NCBI GenBank assembly: GCA_012518615.1
Contig: JAAYRU010000038.1
Span: 27,610-91,609, forward strand
From: Christensenellaceae bacterium
Lineage (GTDB): Bacteria; Bacillota; Clostridia; Christensenellales; Aristaeellaceae
Reading direction: 5' to 3'
Length of the DNA: 64,000 nucleotides
In this document: piece after piece, positions 56,366-64,000 of the stretch
Layout of the letters: the number at the start of each line of letters is the position of its first letter
How positions within the stretch are numbered: position 1 is the first letter of the stretch
Notes under the pieces: generated by a model
The model's database searches: none
The model's input: only the letters and a program-made list of their open reading frames with translations
What the model was told of the DNA's origin: nothing
Translations under genes and position numbers: made by a program

Positions 56366-58630
56366 TTAGCCTTCTATTTTAGCTATGGGTGCTATGCTAA
56401 GCGCAAATTGTTTTTCGCCATATGCTGTAAAGAATATAGTTATCCTTGCATTACTGCCTTTGCCCTCAACGCCGCGCACAGTGCCTTCGCCAAATTTTTT
56501 GTGAAGAACTCTATCGCCTTCGTTAAACACCTCGGGGGGCGCTTGTGCCTTCATAGCGGCGGAGGGTACAAAGCCTTTGAGCACGCCTGGTATGCTGTCT
56601 ATCTTCTGCCCTATGCCGGGGGCGCCGAAGCTGAAGCTAGGCTCCTGCGGTTCGGGACGCTTATATATATCCTCGGGCTTTTCAGGTTCGCCAAAGTGTT
56701 TGCGCTTTGCTTTACCCAGCTTATTTGACATCAGGTTCTTAGGCATTTCGCCTAAAAAACGGCTGGGGGAATTAATGTGCAGTTGGTTAAACAATAGCCT
56801 GCGCCCGGCTAAAGACAGGTGCAGGAAGCGCTTAGCGCGCGTCATGCCTACATAAAGCAGCCTTCGCTCCTCCTCAAGGCGGTCATCTTCCTGCATGGCG
56901 CGCTTTGATGGGAATATTCCATCTTCAAGACCGGTAATGAAAACAACATCATATTCCAGCCCTTTTGCGCTGTGCAGAGTCATTAGGGTAACGTATTGCG
57001 GGGTTTCAAGCTCCATATCAAGGTCGGAAACAAGAGAAACATTTTCCATATAGGCTTCTAGGCTCTTATCCTCGGATAGGTTTTCAAACTCCTGCACTGC
57101 GCCCAAAAATTCCATAAGGTTTTCATGGCGGGCGATTAATTCCTCATCGTTGGTATCTTCAAACTGTGCTAAAAGCCCGCTTCTATCAAGCGTATATTCC
57201 ACAAATTCGGTGAGCGCCATATTTTCTTTTGCTATTGTAAGGTCGTTCATGATTTCAGCGAAGTTCTGCACGCATTTTTGCGGTCTTGATGATAGAGTGT
57301 CGGGCAAATCGTACAGCACGGAGTATAGGGGCACATCTCTATCTCTAGCGGCTTTTTCAAGCGTGCCAAGCGTGCTGTCGCCTATTGAGCGCTTAGGTAC
57401 ATTTATTATGCGCTTTAGTGATATATCATCCTGCGGGTTTACAACTAGACGCAGGTAGGCTATGGCATCTCTAATCTCTTTACGGTCATAGAAGCGTGTA
57501 CCGCCGAACACCTTGTAAGGTATTCCCGCGCGCATAAGCATTTCCTCAAGCACACGGCTCTGGGCGTGCATACGGTAGAGTACGCACATATCGCTGTAGG
57601 GTATCTCTTCAATTTTGTGCAGCCTCTGTATGCGCTCGCATACCCATGCGGCTTCTTCTCTCTCGTCAAGCGCTTCATAGAAGCGTATAGGGTCGCCGCC
57701 TTTGATGTCTGTCCAAAGTTCTTTTTCCATACGCCCTTCGTTGTTGGCGATAAGCTCATTTGAGGCATCGAGTATTACCTGCGTTGAGCGGTAGTTTTGC
57801 TCTAGCTTTATAACTTCAGCGTCGGGAAAATCTTTTTTAAACTCAAGTATATTGCGTATATCAGCGCCGCGCCAGCCGTATATGGATTGGTCATCATCAC
57901 CAACTACGCATAGGTTGCGGCTATCCTCAGTTAGAAGGCGCACAAGCTCATACTGGGCTAAGTTAGTGTCCTGATATTCGTCAACATGCACATGGCTGAA
58001 CTGATTCTTATATTTATTAAGTAAATCCGGATGGTCGTTAAACAGTTTAAGTGTAAGGGCAATGATATCATCAAAATCAAGCGCGTTTGCCATCTTAAGG
58101 CGCTTGTCATACATTTGGAATATATCGTGTATGCGCTGGGAGCGGAAATCCCTGTCGGATTGCTCAAACCAGCTATCGGCACAGAGCAGCTTATTTTTGG
58201 CATTAGAAATAAGCCTACGCATCTCCCTTATGGTAAAGCGTTTTTCATCATAATCTAAGTTGGAATATATTTCCTTGAGCAATTTAGACTGGTCATCCTC
58301 ATCGTATATTACAAAGGAGCTTTCATAGCCAAGCTTGTCTATATCCCTGCGCAAAAAACGCATACATATGGAATGGAAAGTGCCTATCCACGCATCGTTC
58401 GCCTCATCGCCAACAAGCTCTATTATGCGGTTTTTCATCTCCCTTGCCGCCTTGTTGGTGAAAGTTAGTGCCATAATGCGGTAGGGTTTTATACCTGTTT
58501 CCAGCAATTTTGCTATACGGTATGTCATTGTGCGCGTTTTGCCGCTGCCTGCGCCAGCTATTATTAGAAGCGGTCCTGATAGTGTGTTTACCGCTTTTTG
58601 TTGATCAACATTGAGTTTTGTAAAATCCAT
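56366..58630 (-). CDS. pcrA: ATP-dependent DNA helicase PcrA/UvrD
   Basis: 3'-5' SF1A helicase for repair and plasmid replication. 754 residues from the ATG at 58630 after GAAGGAAGG (the frame extends to 58660 without a ribosome site). Motifs: Q motif LNVDQQKAV, Walker A GAGSGKTRTM, FTNKAAREMKNRI, VDEYQDTN (Walker B), VVGDDDQSIYGWRGAD, LEQNYRSTQ, TLMTLHSAKGLEYDVVFITG and YVGMTRAK. The C-terminal tail ends with a Tudor-like module (GDRVLHKKFGEGTV, FGEKQFALS-like) typical of PcrA for RNA polymerase contact. Confidence 0.97.
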   Translation of the reverse strand: MDFTKLNVDQQKAVNTLSGPLLIIAGAGSGKTRTMTYRIAKLLETGIKPYRIMALTFTNKAAREMKNRIIELVGDEANDAWIGTFHSICMRFLRRDIDKLGYESSFVIYDEDDQSKLLKEIYSNLDYDEKRFTIREMRRLISNAKNKLLCADSWFEQSDRDFRSQRIHDIFQMYDKRLKMANALDFDDIIALTLKLFNDHPDLLNKYKNQFSHVHVDEYQDTNLAQYELVRLLTEDSRNLCVVGDDDQSIYGWRGADIRNILEFKKDFPDAEVIKLEQNYRSTQVILDASNELIANNEGRMEKELWTDIKGGDPIRFYEALDEREEAAWVCERIQRLHKIEEIPYSDMCVLYRMHAQSRVLEEMLMRAGIPYKVFGGTRFYDRKEIRDAIAYLRLVVNPQDDISLKRIINVPKRSIGDSTLGTLEKAARDRDVPLYSVLYDLPDTLSSRPQKCVQNFAEIMNDLTIAKENMALTEFVEYTLDRSGLLAQFEDTNDEELIARHENLMEFLGAVQEFENLSEDKSLEAYMENVSLVSDLDMELETPQYVTLMTLHSAKGLEYDVVFITGLEDGIFPSKRAMQEDDRLEEERRLLYVGMTRAKRFLHLSLAGRRLLFNQLHINSPSRFLGEMPKNLMSNKLGKAKRKHFGEPEKPEDIYKRPEPQEPSFSFGAPGIGQKIDSIPGVLKGFVPSAAMKAQAPPEVFNEGDRVLHKKFGEGTVRGVEGKGSNARITIFFTAYGEKQFALSIAPIAKIEG

Positions 58631-58701
58631 CTGTGCCTTCCTTCGTGTATTTTCACCCATATTATACCATATTTTTGGTTTTCTTAAAAGCGCAGCTCAT
58701 C

Positions 58702-58730
58702 TGGACGAACCAACAAGCTTATGATATTAT
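58702..58730 (+). promoter_or_regulatory. possible promoter of argS
   Basis: TGGACG (58702-58707), 17-base spacer, TATTAT (58725-58730), about 25 bases before the argS start. The -35 is weak. pcrA is divergent. Confidence 0.4.
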
Positions 58731-58755
58731 GTACCTATGCGAGAGGAGGAGTCCG

Positions 58756-60462
58756 ATGCTTTGGCATGAACGCATTGCCGATATAATAAAGAATGCCTAT
58801 TTTAAGGCTTTTAATCAAGAAGCGCCCGAAGAAACGCTTCAGATGATAGAACAGCCCCCTGACAGCAGCCTTGGGGATTTTGCTTTCCCTTGCTTTAGGC
58901 TGGCTAAAGTTCTTCGCTCAGCTCCAAATAAAATTGCCGAAAAGCTAAACGAAGCCATAGGCAATAATAATATGGTAACAACCGAAACAAAGGGCGCATA
59001 CCTTAATTTCTTTGTAAATAGAAAGGCGTTTGCAAGCTCAGTTATAGATGAGGTTATATCTGCAAACGGCAGCTACGGCTCTTCTAAAGAAGGCGAGGGC
59101 AAAACCTGCTGTATAGATTTTTCTTCTATTAATATTGCAAAGCGTTTTCATATAGGGCATCTGTCAACCACACTTATAGGCGCGGCGCTTTCAAGGATAT
59201 ATGCATTCAAGGGCTGGAATGTAGTGCGTATAAACCACCTTGGCGACTGGGGCACTCAGTTTGGTAAGATGATAGCCGCCTATAAGCTCTGGGGCAGCAA
59301 AGAAATGGTAGAAGAAGGCGGTGTACAAGCGCTTAGCGATTTATATGTGCGCTTCCATGAAGAAAGTGAAAAAGACCCTTCCCTTGAAGACCTTGGCAGG
59401 GAATGGTTTAAAAAAATAGAAGATGGCGACGAAGAAGCTCTTTCTATATTTGAGTACTTTAAGGAGCTCACTCTAAAGGACGCTAAAAAGGTATACGATA
59501 GGCTTGGCATAGAGTTTGACAGCTATGCCGGAGAAAGCTTCTACAACGATAAAATGCAGCCCGTAATAGATGAATTGCATGAAAAAGCTCTGCTTGTTGA
59601 GAGCGATGGCGCATGGGTAGTGGATTTATCCGATGAAAACATACCGCCTTGTTTAATATTAAAGTCTGACGGTGCCACTCTATACGCAACGCGCGATTTG
59701 GCAGCCGCGCTCTACCGTAAAAAGACTTATAATTTCAGCAAGTGCTTATATGTAGTTGCATACCAACAGGATTTACATTTCCGCCAACTGTTCGCCGTGC
59801 TCAAAAAAATGGGCTATAACTGGGTAGACGAGCAGATGGAGCATGTTTCCTTCGGCATGGTAGGCTATGAGGGAGAAGCGCTCTCTACAAGGCGGGGCAA
59901 TGTAATATATTTAGATGATTTGCTTGAAAAATCCGTAGAAAAGGCGCTTGAAATACTTGAGGAAAAGAATCCCAATATAGAAGACAAACAGCTTGTAGCA
60001 AAGCAGGTAGGCATAGGCGCTGTAATATTTACTACGCTGCAGAATAACCGCATTAAGGATATAGATTTCTGGTGGGATAGGGCGCTCAATTTTGATGGCG
60101 AAACTGGTCCCTATGTGCAGTATACCTACGCAAGGTGCTCAAGCGTTATAGAAAAGGGCAGTCACATAGACGCTAATTCTGATTATTCCGCGCTCTGTGA
60201 TGATATAGCTATGGAAGTATTAAAAGCCCTGTACCGCTTCCCTATGGCTGTGTCTGATGCGCTGCTTCGCAATGAGCCGTACCTTATAACCCGCTGCGTT
60301 ACTGATATTGCTAAAGCCTATAACCGCTATTATTATGAGCAGCGTATACTAACCGACGATTACAGCGCAAGCTCTGCAAGGCTGCTCTTAAGCCGCGCTA
60401 CTAAAGAAGTTATACAAACGGGTCTTAACCTGCTTGGAATAGAAACGCCTGAAAAGATGTGA
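58756..60462 (+). CDS. argS: arginine--tRNA ligase
   Basis: Class I synthetase charging tRNA-Arg, cytoplasmic. 568 residues from the ATG at 58756 after GAGGAGGAG; the frame is open upstream across the divergent promoter region but has no signal there. Features: N-terminal tRNA D-loop domain (about 1-110), HIGH motif in RFHIGHLSTT, INHLGDWGTQFGKMIAAYKL, KSDGATLYATRDLAAA, the KMSKS-equivalent LSTRRGN and a C-terminal DALR anticodon-binding domain. First of four same-strand genes (argS-dapF-dapL-purA). Confidence 0.96.
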   Translation: MLWHERIADIIKNAYFKAFNQEAPEETLQMIEQPPDSSLGDFAFPCFRLAKVLRSAPNKIAEKLNEAIGNNNMVTTETKGAYLNFFVNRKAFASSVIDEVISANGSYGSSKEGEGKTCCIDFSSINIAKRFHIGHLSTTLIGAALSRIYAFKGWNVVRINHLGDWGTQFGKMIAAYKLWGSKEMVEEGGVQALSDLYVRFHEESEKDPSLEDLGREWFKKIEDGDEEALSIFEYFKELTLKDAKKVYDRLGIEFDSYAGESFYNDKMQPVIDELHEKALLVESDGAWVVDLSDENIPPCLILKSDGATLYATRDLAAALYRKKTYNFSKCLYVVAYQQDLHFRQLFAVLKKMGYNWVDEQMEHVSFGMVGYEGEALSTRRGNVIYLDDLLEKSVEKALEILEEKNPNIEDKQLVAKQVGIGAVIFTTLQNNRIKDIDFWWDRALNFDGETGPYVQYTYARCSSVIEKGSHIDANSDYSALCDDIAMEVLKALYRFPMAVSDALLRNEPYLITRCVTDIAKAYNRYYYEQRILTDDYSASSARLLLSRATKEVIQTGLNLLGIETPEKM

Positions 60463-60471
60463 GGAGAAATT

Positions 60472-61317
60472 ATGCGATTTACAAAGATGCACGGCATAGG
60501 AAACGATTATATTTTCATCAACTGTTTCGATGAAATAGTTACAAACCCCGAAAGGCTAGCCATAGTTATGAGCCGCAGGCACTTTGGCGTGGGCTCGGAC
60601 GGTCTTGTGCTTATTGAACCCAGCAGCATGGCGGATTTCGGTATGCGCATATTCAATCTAGACGGCTCTGAAGCGGAGATGTGCGGCAATGCCGCGCGCT
60701 GCATAGGTAAATATGTGTATGAGCGCGGGCTTACAAACAAAACAGAGATAAGCCTTGAAACAAAAAGCGGCATACGCAATATGGAGCTTAATTTGCAGGA
60801 GGGCAAGGTAAACCGCATAAGGGTGGATATGGGCTCCCCTGAGCTAGACCCCGACAAAATAATGGTGGATTTGCCAGGCGAAGTAGTGCTTCAGCACCGT
60901 ATGCAGATACTGGGGCAGGAGTGGAATGTTACATGCGTCAATATGGGCAACCCGCACTGCGTTATTTTCGTTCCCGACCCAGAAATTATAGACCTTCCAA
61001 CCCTAGGTCCTATGTTTGAAAATCACCCTCTTTTCCCAAGGCGTACTAATGTAGAGTTCGTAAGGGTAATAAGGCGGGATATACTTCAAATGCGCGTGTG
61101 GGAGAGGGGAACGGGCGAAACGCTTGCCTGCGGAACGGGCGCAAGCGCGGCTATAGTCGCCGCTGTGTTATGCGGCCTTAGCGATAGAACGGCGCAAGTT
61201 AAGCTTCCCGGCGGCAATTTAGAGCTTTGCTGGGACGCAAGCGATAACCATGTATACCTTGCAGGCCCTGCCAGCTTTGTATTTGACGGCGAATGGCTTG
61301 AAAGCACATATTACTAA
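60472..61317 (+). CDS. dapF: diaminopimelate epimerase
   Basis: Converts LL- to meso-diaminopimelate for lysine and peptidoglycan. 281 residues. The two catalytic cysteines are in EMCGNAARCIGKY and ETLACGTGASAAIV; substrate motifs MHGIGNDYIFIN and GNPHCVIFV are intact. It starts 9 bases after argS behind a GAGGAGA site and is followed by dapL, so the pathway steps are adjacent. Confidence 0.97.
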   Translation: MRFTKMHGIGNDYIFINCFDEIVTNPERLAIVMSRRHFGVGSDGLVLIEPSSMADFGMRIFNLDGSEAEMCGNAARCIGKYVYERGLTNKTEISLETKSGIRNMELNLQEGKVNRIRVDMGSPELDPDKIMVDLPGEVVLQHRMQILGQEWNVTCVNMGNPHCVIFVPDPEIIDLPTLGPMFENHPLFPRRTNVEFVRVIRRDILQMRVWERGTGETLACGTGASAAIVAAVLCGLSDRTAQVKLPGGNLELCWDASDNHVYLAGPASFVFDGEWLESTYY

Positions 61318-61349
61318 TAGATAGCATAATATTATTATAGGAGGGTACT

Positions 61350-62579
61350 ATGCTGATTAACACCAATATCGCCCGTATGCCGGGCTCTTATCTGTTTCAG
61401 GAGATAGCTGAAAGGCTAACTAAGTACGAGGAAAACCGCATAGGCAGAAAGCTTATTCGCCTTGGCATAGGCGATGTAACTATGCCCCTGCCAAAATACA
61501 TAGCGGAAAAATTTGCCGAAGCCGCCCTTAATATGTCTACCAAAGAGGGTTTTAAGGGTTATCCCCCCGGAAGCGGTTATTCGTTTTTAATTAATAAGAT
61601 AATAGAGCATGACTACCTAGCCCGCGGCGTTAAACTAGATGAGGACGAGGTGTTCATATCCGACGGCGCCAAAACAGACACCGCCGCCATACAGGAGCTG
61701 TTTTGCCCCTCTGCTAAAATCGCTTTTACCGACCCCGTGTACCCCGTATATGTGGATTCTAACGCCATGGCAGGCAGGCTTGGGGAATATAAAAACGGTC
61801 AGTGGCAAAGGGCGCAGTACCTGCCTACAACAGGGGAGAATGGCTTTGTTCCGCCGCTTCCGGATAATGATGTAGATGTATTGTACCTATGCTATCCCAA
61901 CAATCCAACAGGCACAGTTTTAACCCGTGAGCAGCTTAAAAAATATGTAGACTGGGCGCGCGAGAACGATGCTATAATAGTATACGACGCTGCGTACAAG
62001 GCATTTATTTCAGATGAAAATATTCCCCTTTCTATATACGAAGTTGAAGGGGCAAAGGAAGTTGCTATAGAGTGCTGTTCCTTCTCAAAAACTGCGGGCT
62101 TTACAGGCGTTAGGTGCGCCTATAATGTAATACCCAAGGAAATACAGGGCAGCGATGATGAAGGCAATAAATATTCTCTAAATAAAATGTGGCAAAGGCG
62201 GCTTGGCTCAAAATCTAACGGAGTAAGCTATCCCGTGCAGGTTGCTGCCGCCGCAACATACGATGACGAGGGCAAAGCCGCAATAAAGGAAACCATAGGC
62301 TATTATATGGAAAACGCCAAAATAATTGGCAATGCGCTTACAAAATGCAATATAGCCTTCCAAGGCGGAGTACACGCGCCCTATATATGGCTTAAAACAC
62401 CCATGGGAATGGATAGCTGGAGCTTTTTTGACTATCTGCTCGAAAACTGCCAGATAGCGGGTACGCCCGGCGTTGGCTTTGGCCCAAGCGGAGAAGGCTA
62501 TTTTAGGCTTACCGCCTTTGGCGATAGGGAAAACGCGGTGGAAGCCGCTTCAAGGATTTTAGATACATTTAGGGGGTAA
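61350..62579 (+). CDS. dapL: LL-diaminopimelate aminotransferase
   Basis: PLP enzyme converting tetrahydrodipicolinate directly to LL-DAP, replacing the succinylase/acetylase branches. 409 residues. LIRLGIGDVTMPLPKYI, GYPPGSGYSFL, FISDGAKTDTAAIQELF, YPNNPTGTVLTREQL, and the PLP lysine in CCSFSKTAGFTGVRCAY are DapL signatures. Start ATG 61350 after AGGAGG. Together with dapF it gives meso-DAP. Confidence 0.96.
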   Translation: MLINTNIARMPGSYLFQEIAERLTKYEENRIGRKLIRLGIGDVTMPLPKYIAEKFAEAALNMSTKEGFKGYPPGSGYSFLINKIIEHDYLARGVKLDEDEVFISDGAKTDTAAIQELFCPSAKIAFTDPVYPVYVDSNAMAGRLGEYKNGQWQRAQYLPTTGENGFVPPLPDNDVDVLYLCYPNNPTGTVLTREQLKKYVDWARENDAIIVYDAAYKAFISDENIPLSIYEVEGAKEVAIECCSFSKTAGFTGVRCAYNVIPKEIQGSDDEGNKYSLNKMWQRRLGSKSNGVSYPVQVAAAATYDDEGKAAIKETIGYYMENAKIIGNALTKCNIAFQGGVHAPYIWLKTPMGMDSWSFFDYLLENCQIAGTPGVGFGPSGEGYFRLTAFGDRENAVEAASRILDTFRG

Positions 62580-62583
62580 TAAA

Positions 62584-63870
62584 ATGGTACGAGCGATAGT
62601 TGGCGCAAACTGGGGCGATGAGGGCAAGGGCAAGATAACCGACATGCTTGCCGACAAAGCCAATATGGTAATACGCTTCCAAGGCGGTGCAAACGCAGGG
62701 CATACTATTATTAATGAATATGGCAAGTTCGCGCTGCACCTGCTTCCTAGCGGCATTTGCCACCCCGATGTAGTAAATATTATAGGTCCCGGCGTTGCGC
62801 TTGATATTAACGCCTTACTTAGCGAGCTTAAAGTAATAGAGGAAAGGGGCGTTCCTACCCCTCAGCTTTTAATATCAAGCCGCGCTCAACTGCTTATGGA
62901 ATGCCATATAGCGCTTGATACATTAGAAGAAGAAAGGCTTAAGGACAGGAAATTCGGCTCAACCAAGAGCGGCATAGCTCCTTTTTACAGTGATAAGGCT
63001 GCAAAAGTCGGAATAATGGTGTGCCAGCTTTTCGATAAGGATTTGCTTTACAGCCGCCTTAAGACAAATTTTGTAAAGAAAAATGTGCTTATGGAACATC
63101 TATACCACGAAAAACCTTTCGATGTTGACGAATATACCGAAAAATACTATGCTTTGGGTCAAAAGATAAAGCCTATGGTTGCGGATACCACTCCCATAAT
63201 AAATGAGGCGCATAGAAGCGGTAAGGACATACTGCTAGAAGGCCAGCTTGGTGCATTAAGAGACCCAGACCACGGCATATTCCCTTACACTACTTCATCT
63301 TCGCCTATTGCAGGCTATGCTTCTGTAGGCGCAGGCATTGCGCCCCATGCAATTACACAAATTATAGCCGTTACAAAGGCGTATTCAAGCAGCGTAGGTA
63401 CTGGAGTATTCCCCACCCAGCTTTATGGCGATGAGGCGGAGGAGCTTAGACGGCGCGGAGGCGATGCCGGCGAATACGGCGCAAAAACAGGCAGACCTAG
63501 GGATGTAGGCTGGTTTGATGCCGTTGCCACACGCTATGGCTGCATGGTGCAGGGCGCAACAGAGTGCGCGCTTACTAACCTTGATGTTATGAGCTACCTT
63601 GACGAAATACCCGTATGCATAGCCTACGATATAGCCGGTCAAATTAGGCATGATTTTCCCGTTACTCCCGAGCTTAAAAAGGCTAAGCCCATATACCACA
63701 CGCTCCCCGGCTGGAAGGAAGATGTACGAGGCATCACCCGCTTTGAGGATTTACCCGCAAAATGCAGGGATTATGTAGCTTTTATAGAGCAGAATATACA
63801 GGTGCCTATACATATACTTTCAAACGGTCCCAAAAGGGAAGAGTGTATATTAAGAAAGAAGTCTTTTTAG
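62584..63870 (+). CDS. purA: adenylosuccinate synthase
   Basis: Joins IMP and aspartate using GTP, the first committed AMP step. 428 residues. GANWGDEGKGKITDMLADKA (P-loop and catalytic Asp), RFQGGANAGHTI, KFGSTKSGIAPFYSDKA, EGQLGALRDPDHGIFPYTTS and YDIAGQIRHDFPVTPELKKA are the family hallmarks. It begins 4 bases after dapL; the ribosome site lies within the end of dapL (TTTAGGGGG). Confidence 0.97.
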   Translation: MVRAIVGANWGDEGKGKITDMLADKANMVIRFQGGANAGHTIINEYGKFALHLLPSGICHPDVVNIIGPGVALDINALLSELKVIEERGVPTPQLLISSRAQLLMECHIALDTLEEERLKDRKFGSTKSGIAPFYSDKAAKVGIMVCQLFDKDLLYSRLKTNFVKKNVLMEHLYHEKPFDVDEYTEKYYALGQKIKPMVADTTPIINEAHRSGKDILLEGQLGALRDPDHGIFPYTTSSSPIAGYASVGAGIAPHAITQIIAVTKAYSSSVGTGVFPTQLYGDEAEELRRRGGDAGEYGAKTGRPRDVGWFDAVATRYGCMVQGATECALTNLDVMSYLDEIPVCIAYDIAGQIRHDFPVTPELKKAKPIYHTLPGWKEDVRGITRFEDLPAKCRDYVAFIEQNIQVPIHILSNGPKREECILRKKSF

Positions 63871-64000
63871 GTTTAATACTGATATGTAATGCCCCTTTGT
63901 CAAGGGGGTCTGATCCTTGAAAAGATCATTTACCAAAATGCATGGAAGCCCATTGATACAAATCCGGCCTTGGCCATTCTGATATACGCGGATTGGATAC
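63871..64000. other. unassigned right-edge DNA of different character
   Basis: After purA there is CCCCTT-TGTC-AAGGGG (63892-63905) without a T-run, then a frame open from an ATG at 63889 to the window edge (about 37 codons, including EKIIYQNAWKPIDTNPALAI). No ribosome site precedes the ATG. The frame uses ATC, ATT and CTG rather than the ATA and CTT common in the window. The TGTAATGCCCC start with its inverted CCCC/GGGG resembles an insertion-sequence end, but I cannot name a family. It may be the start of a mobile element or an unrelated gene. Confidence 0.35.

Overview
The window comes from an anaerobic Bacillota genome, most likely an uncultured member of class Clostridia. The evidence is a T-box leader before pheST, an S-box (SAM-I) riboswitch before metK, an L10 leader before rplJL, pyruvate:ferredoxin oxidoreductase, ATP-type PEP carboxykinase, the LL-diaminopimelate aminotransferase lysine route and a pcrA-ligA pair. 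ATA is a very common isoleucine codon and TTG/GTG starts are frequent. Placement below class is a guess.

Layout. 1-3.1 kb: 5' part of rpoB (minus), running off the left edge. 3.3-3.55 kb: a tiny transcription unit with a 25-codon ORF. 3.6-7.4 kb: T-box, pheS, pheT. 7.4-10.4 kb: a membrane sugar-nucleotide epimerase/dehydratase and a secreted LCP protein. 10.4-16.7 kb (minus): seven tightly overlapping envelope genes (GT2-GtrA, NAGPA-domain protein, divergent Lgt-like protein, DUF896, two VanW paralogues, asnA). 16.9-18.2 kb: SAM riboswitch and metK. 18.3-23.0 kb (minus): Liv branched-chain amino acid transporter with a LivM-LivG fusion. 23.1-27.9 kb (minus): FecBCD-type metal/siderophore importer plus MFS exporter, enclosed by 44-bp identical direct repeats. 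27.9-29.6 kb (minus): DUF4838 glycosidase-like gene. 29.7-33.0 kb: DUF1538 membrane protein, tandem P-II protein, SDR protein. 33.0-36.6 kb (minus): nifJ. 36.7-37.6 kb: MerR regulator split by a frameshift. Then tRNA-Thr, pckA and a 1258-residue secreted protein with about 24 Cys3His repeats. 43.5-46.3 kb (minus): capA, nadD, DUF3048. 46.4-47.6 kb: L10 leader, rplJ, rplL. 47.7-54.2 kb (minus): glycan operon (ArsR-type regulator, GH2 enzyme, sugar-binding protein, MalF, frameshifted MalG). 54.3-58.6 kb (minus): ligA, pcrA. 58.7-63.9 kb: argS, dapF, dapL, purA, then about 130 bases of different character.

Themes. (1) The usual rplJL-rpoBC block is broken: rplJL and rpoB lie 43 kb apart on opposite strands, and one inversion of the intervening DNA would rejoin them. 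(2) Ten proteins look exported but none has a clear lipobox cysteine, including all three ABC solute-binding proteins, and the one Lgt-like protein is divergent. (3) Each of the three solute-binding-protein genes is followed by a strong hairpin without a U-tract on the coding strand. (4) Two genes, merR and malG, carry apparent single-base frameshifts in homopolymer runs. The best candidates for undescribed biology are the DUF1538/tandem P-II pair, the Cys3His repeat protein, the small ORF unit and the repeat-bounded metal-uptake module.
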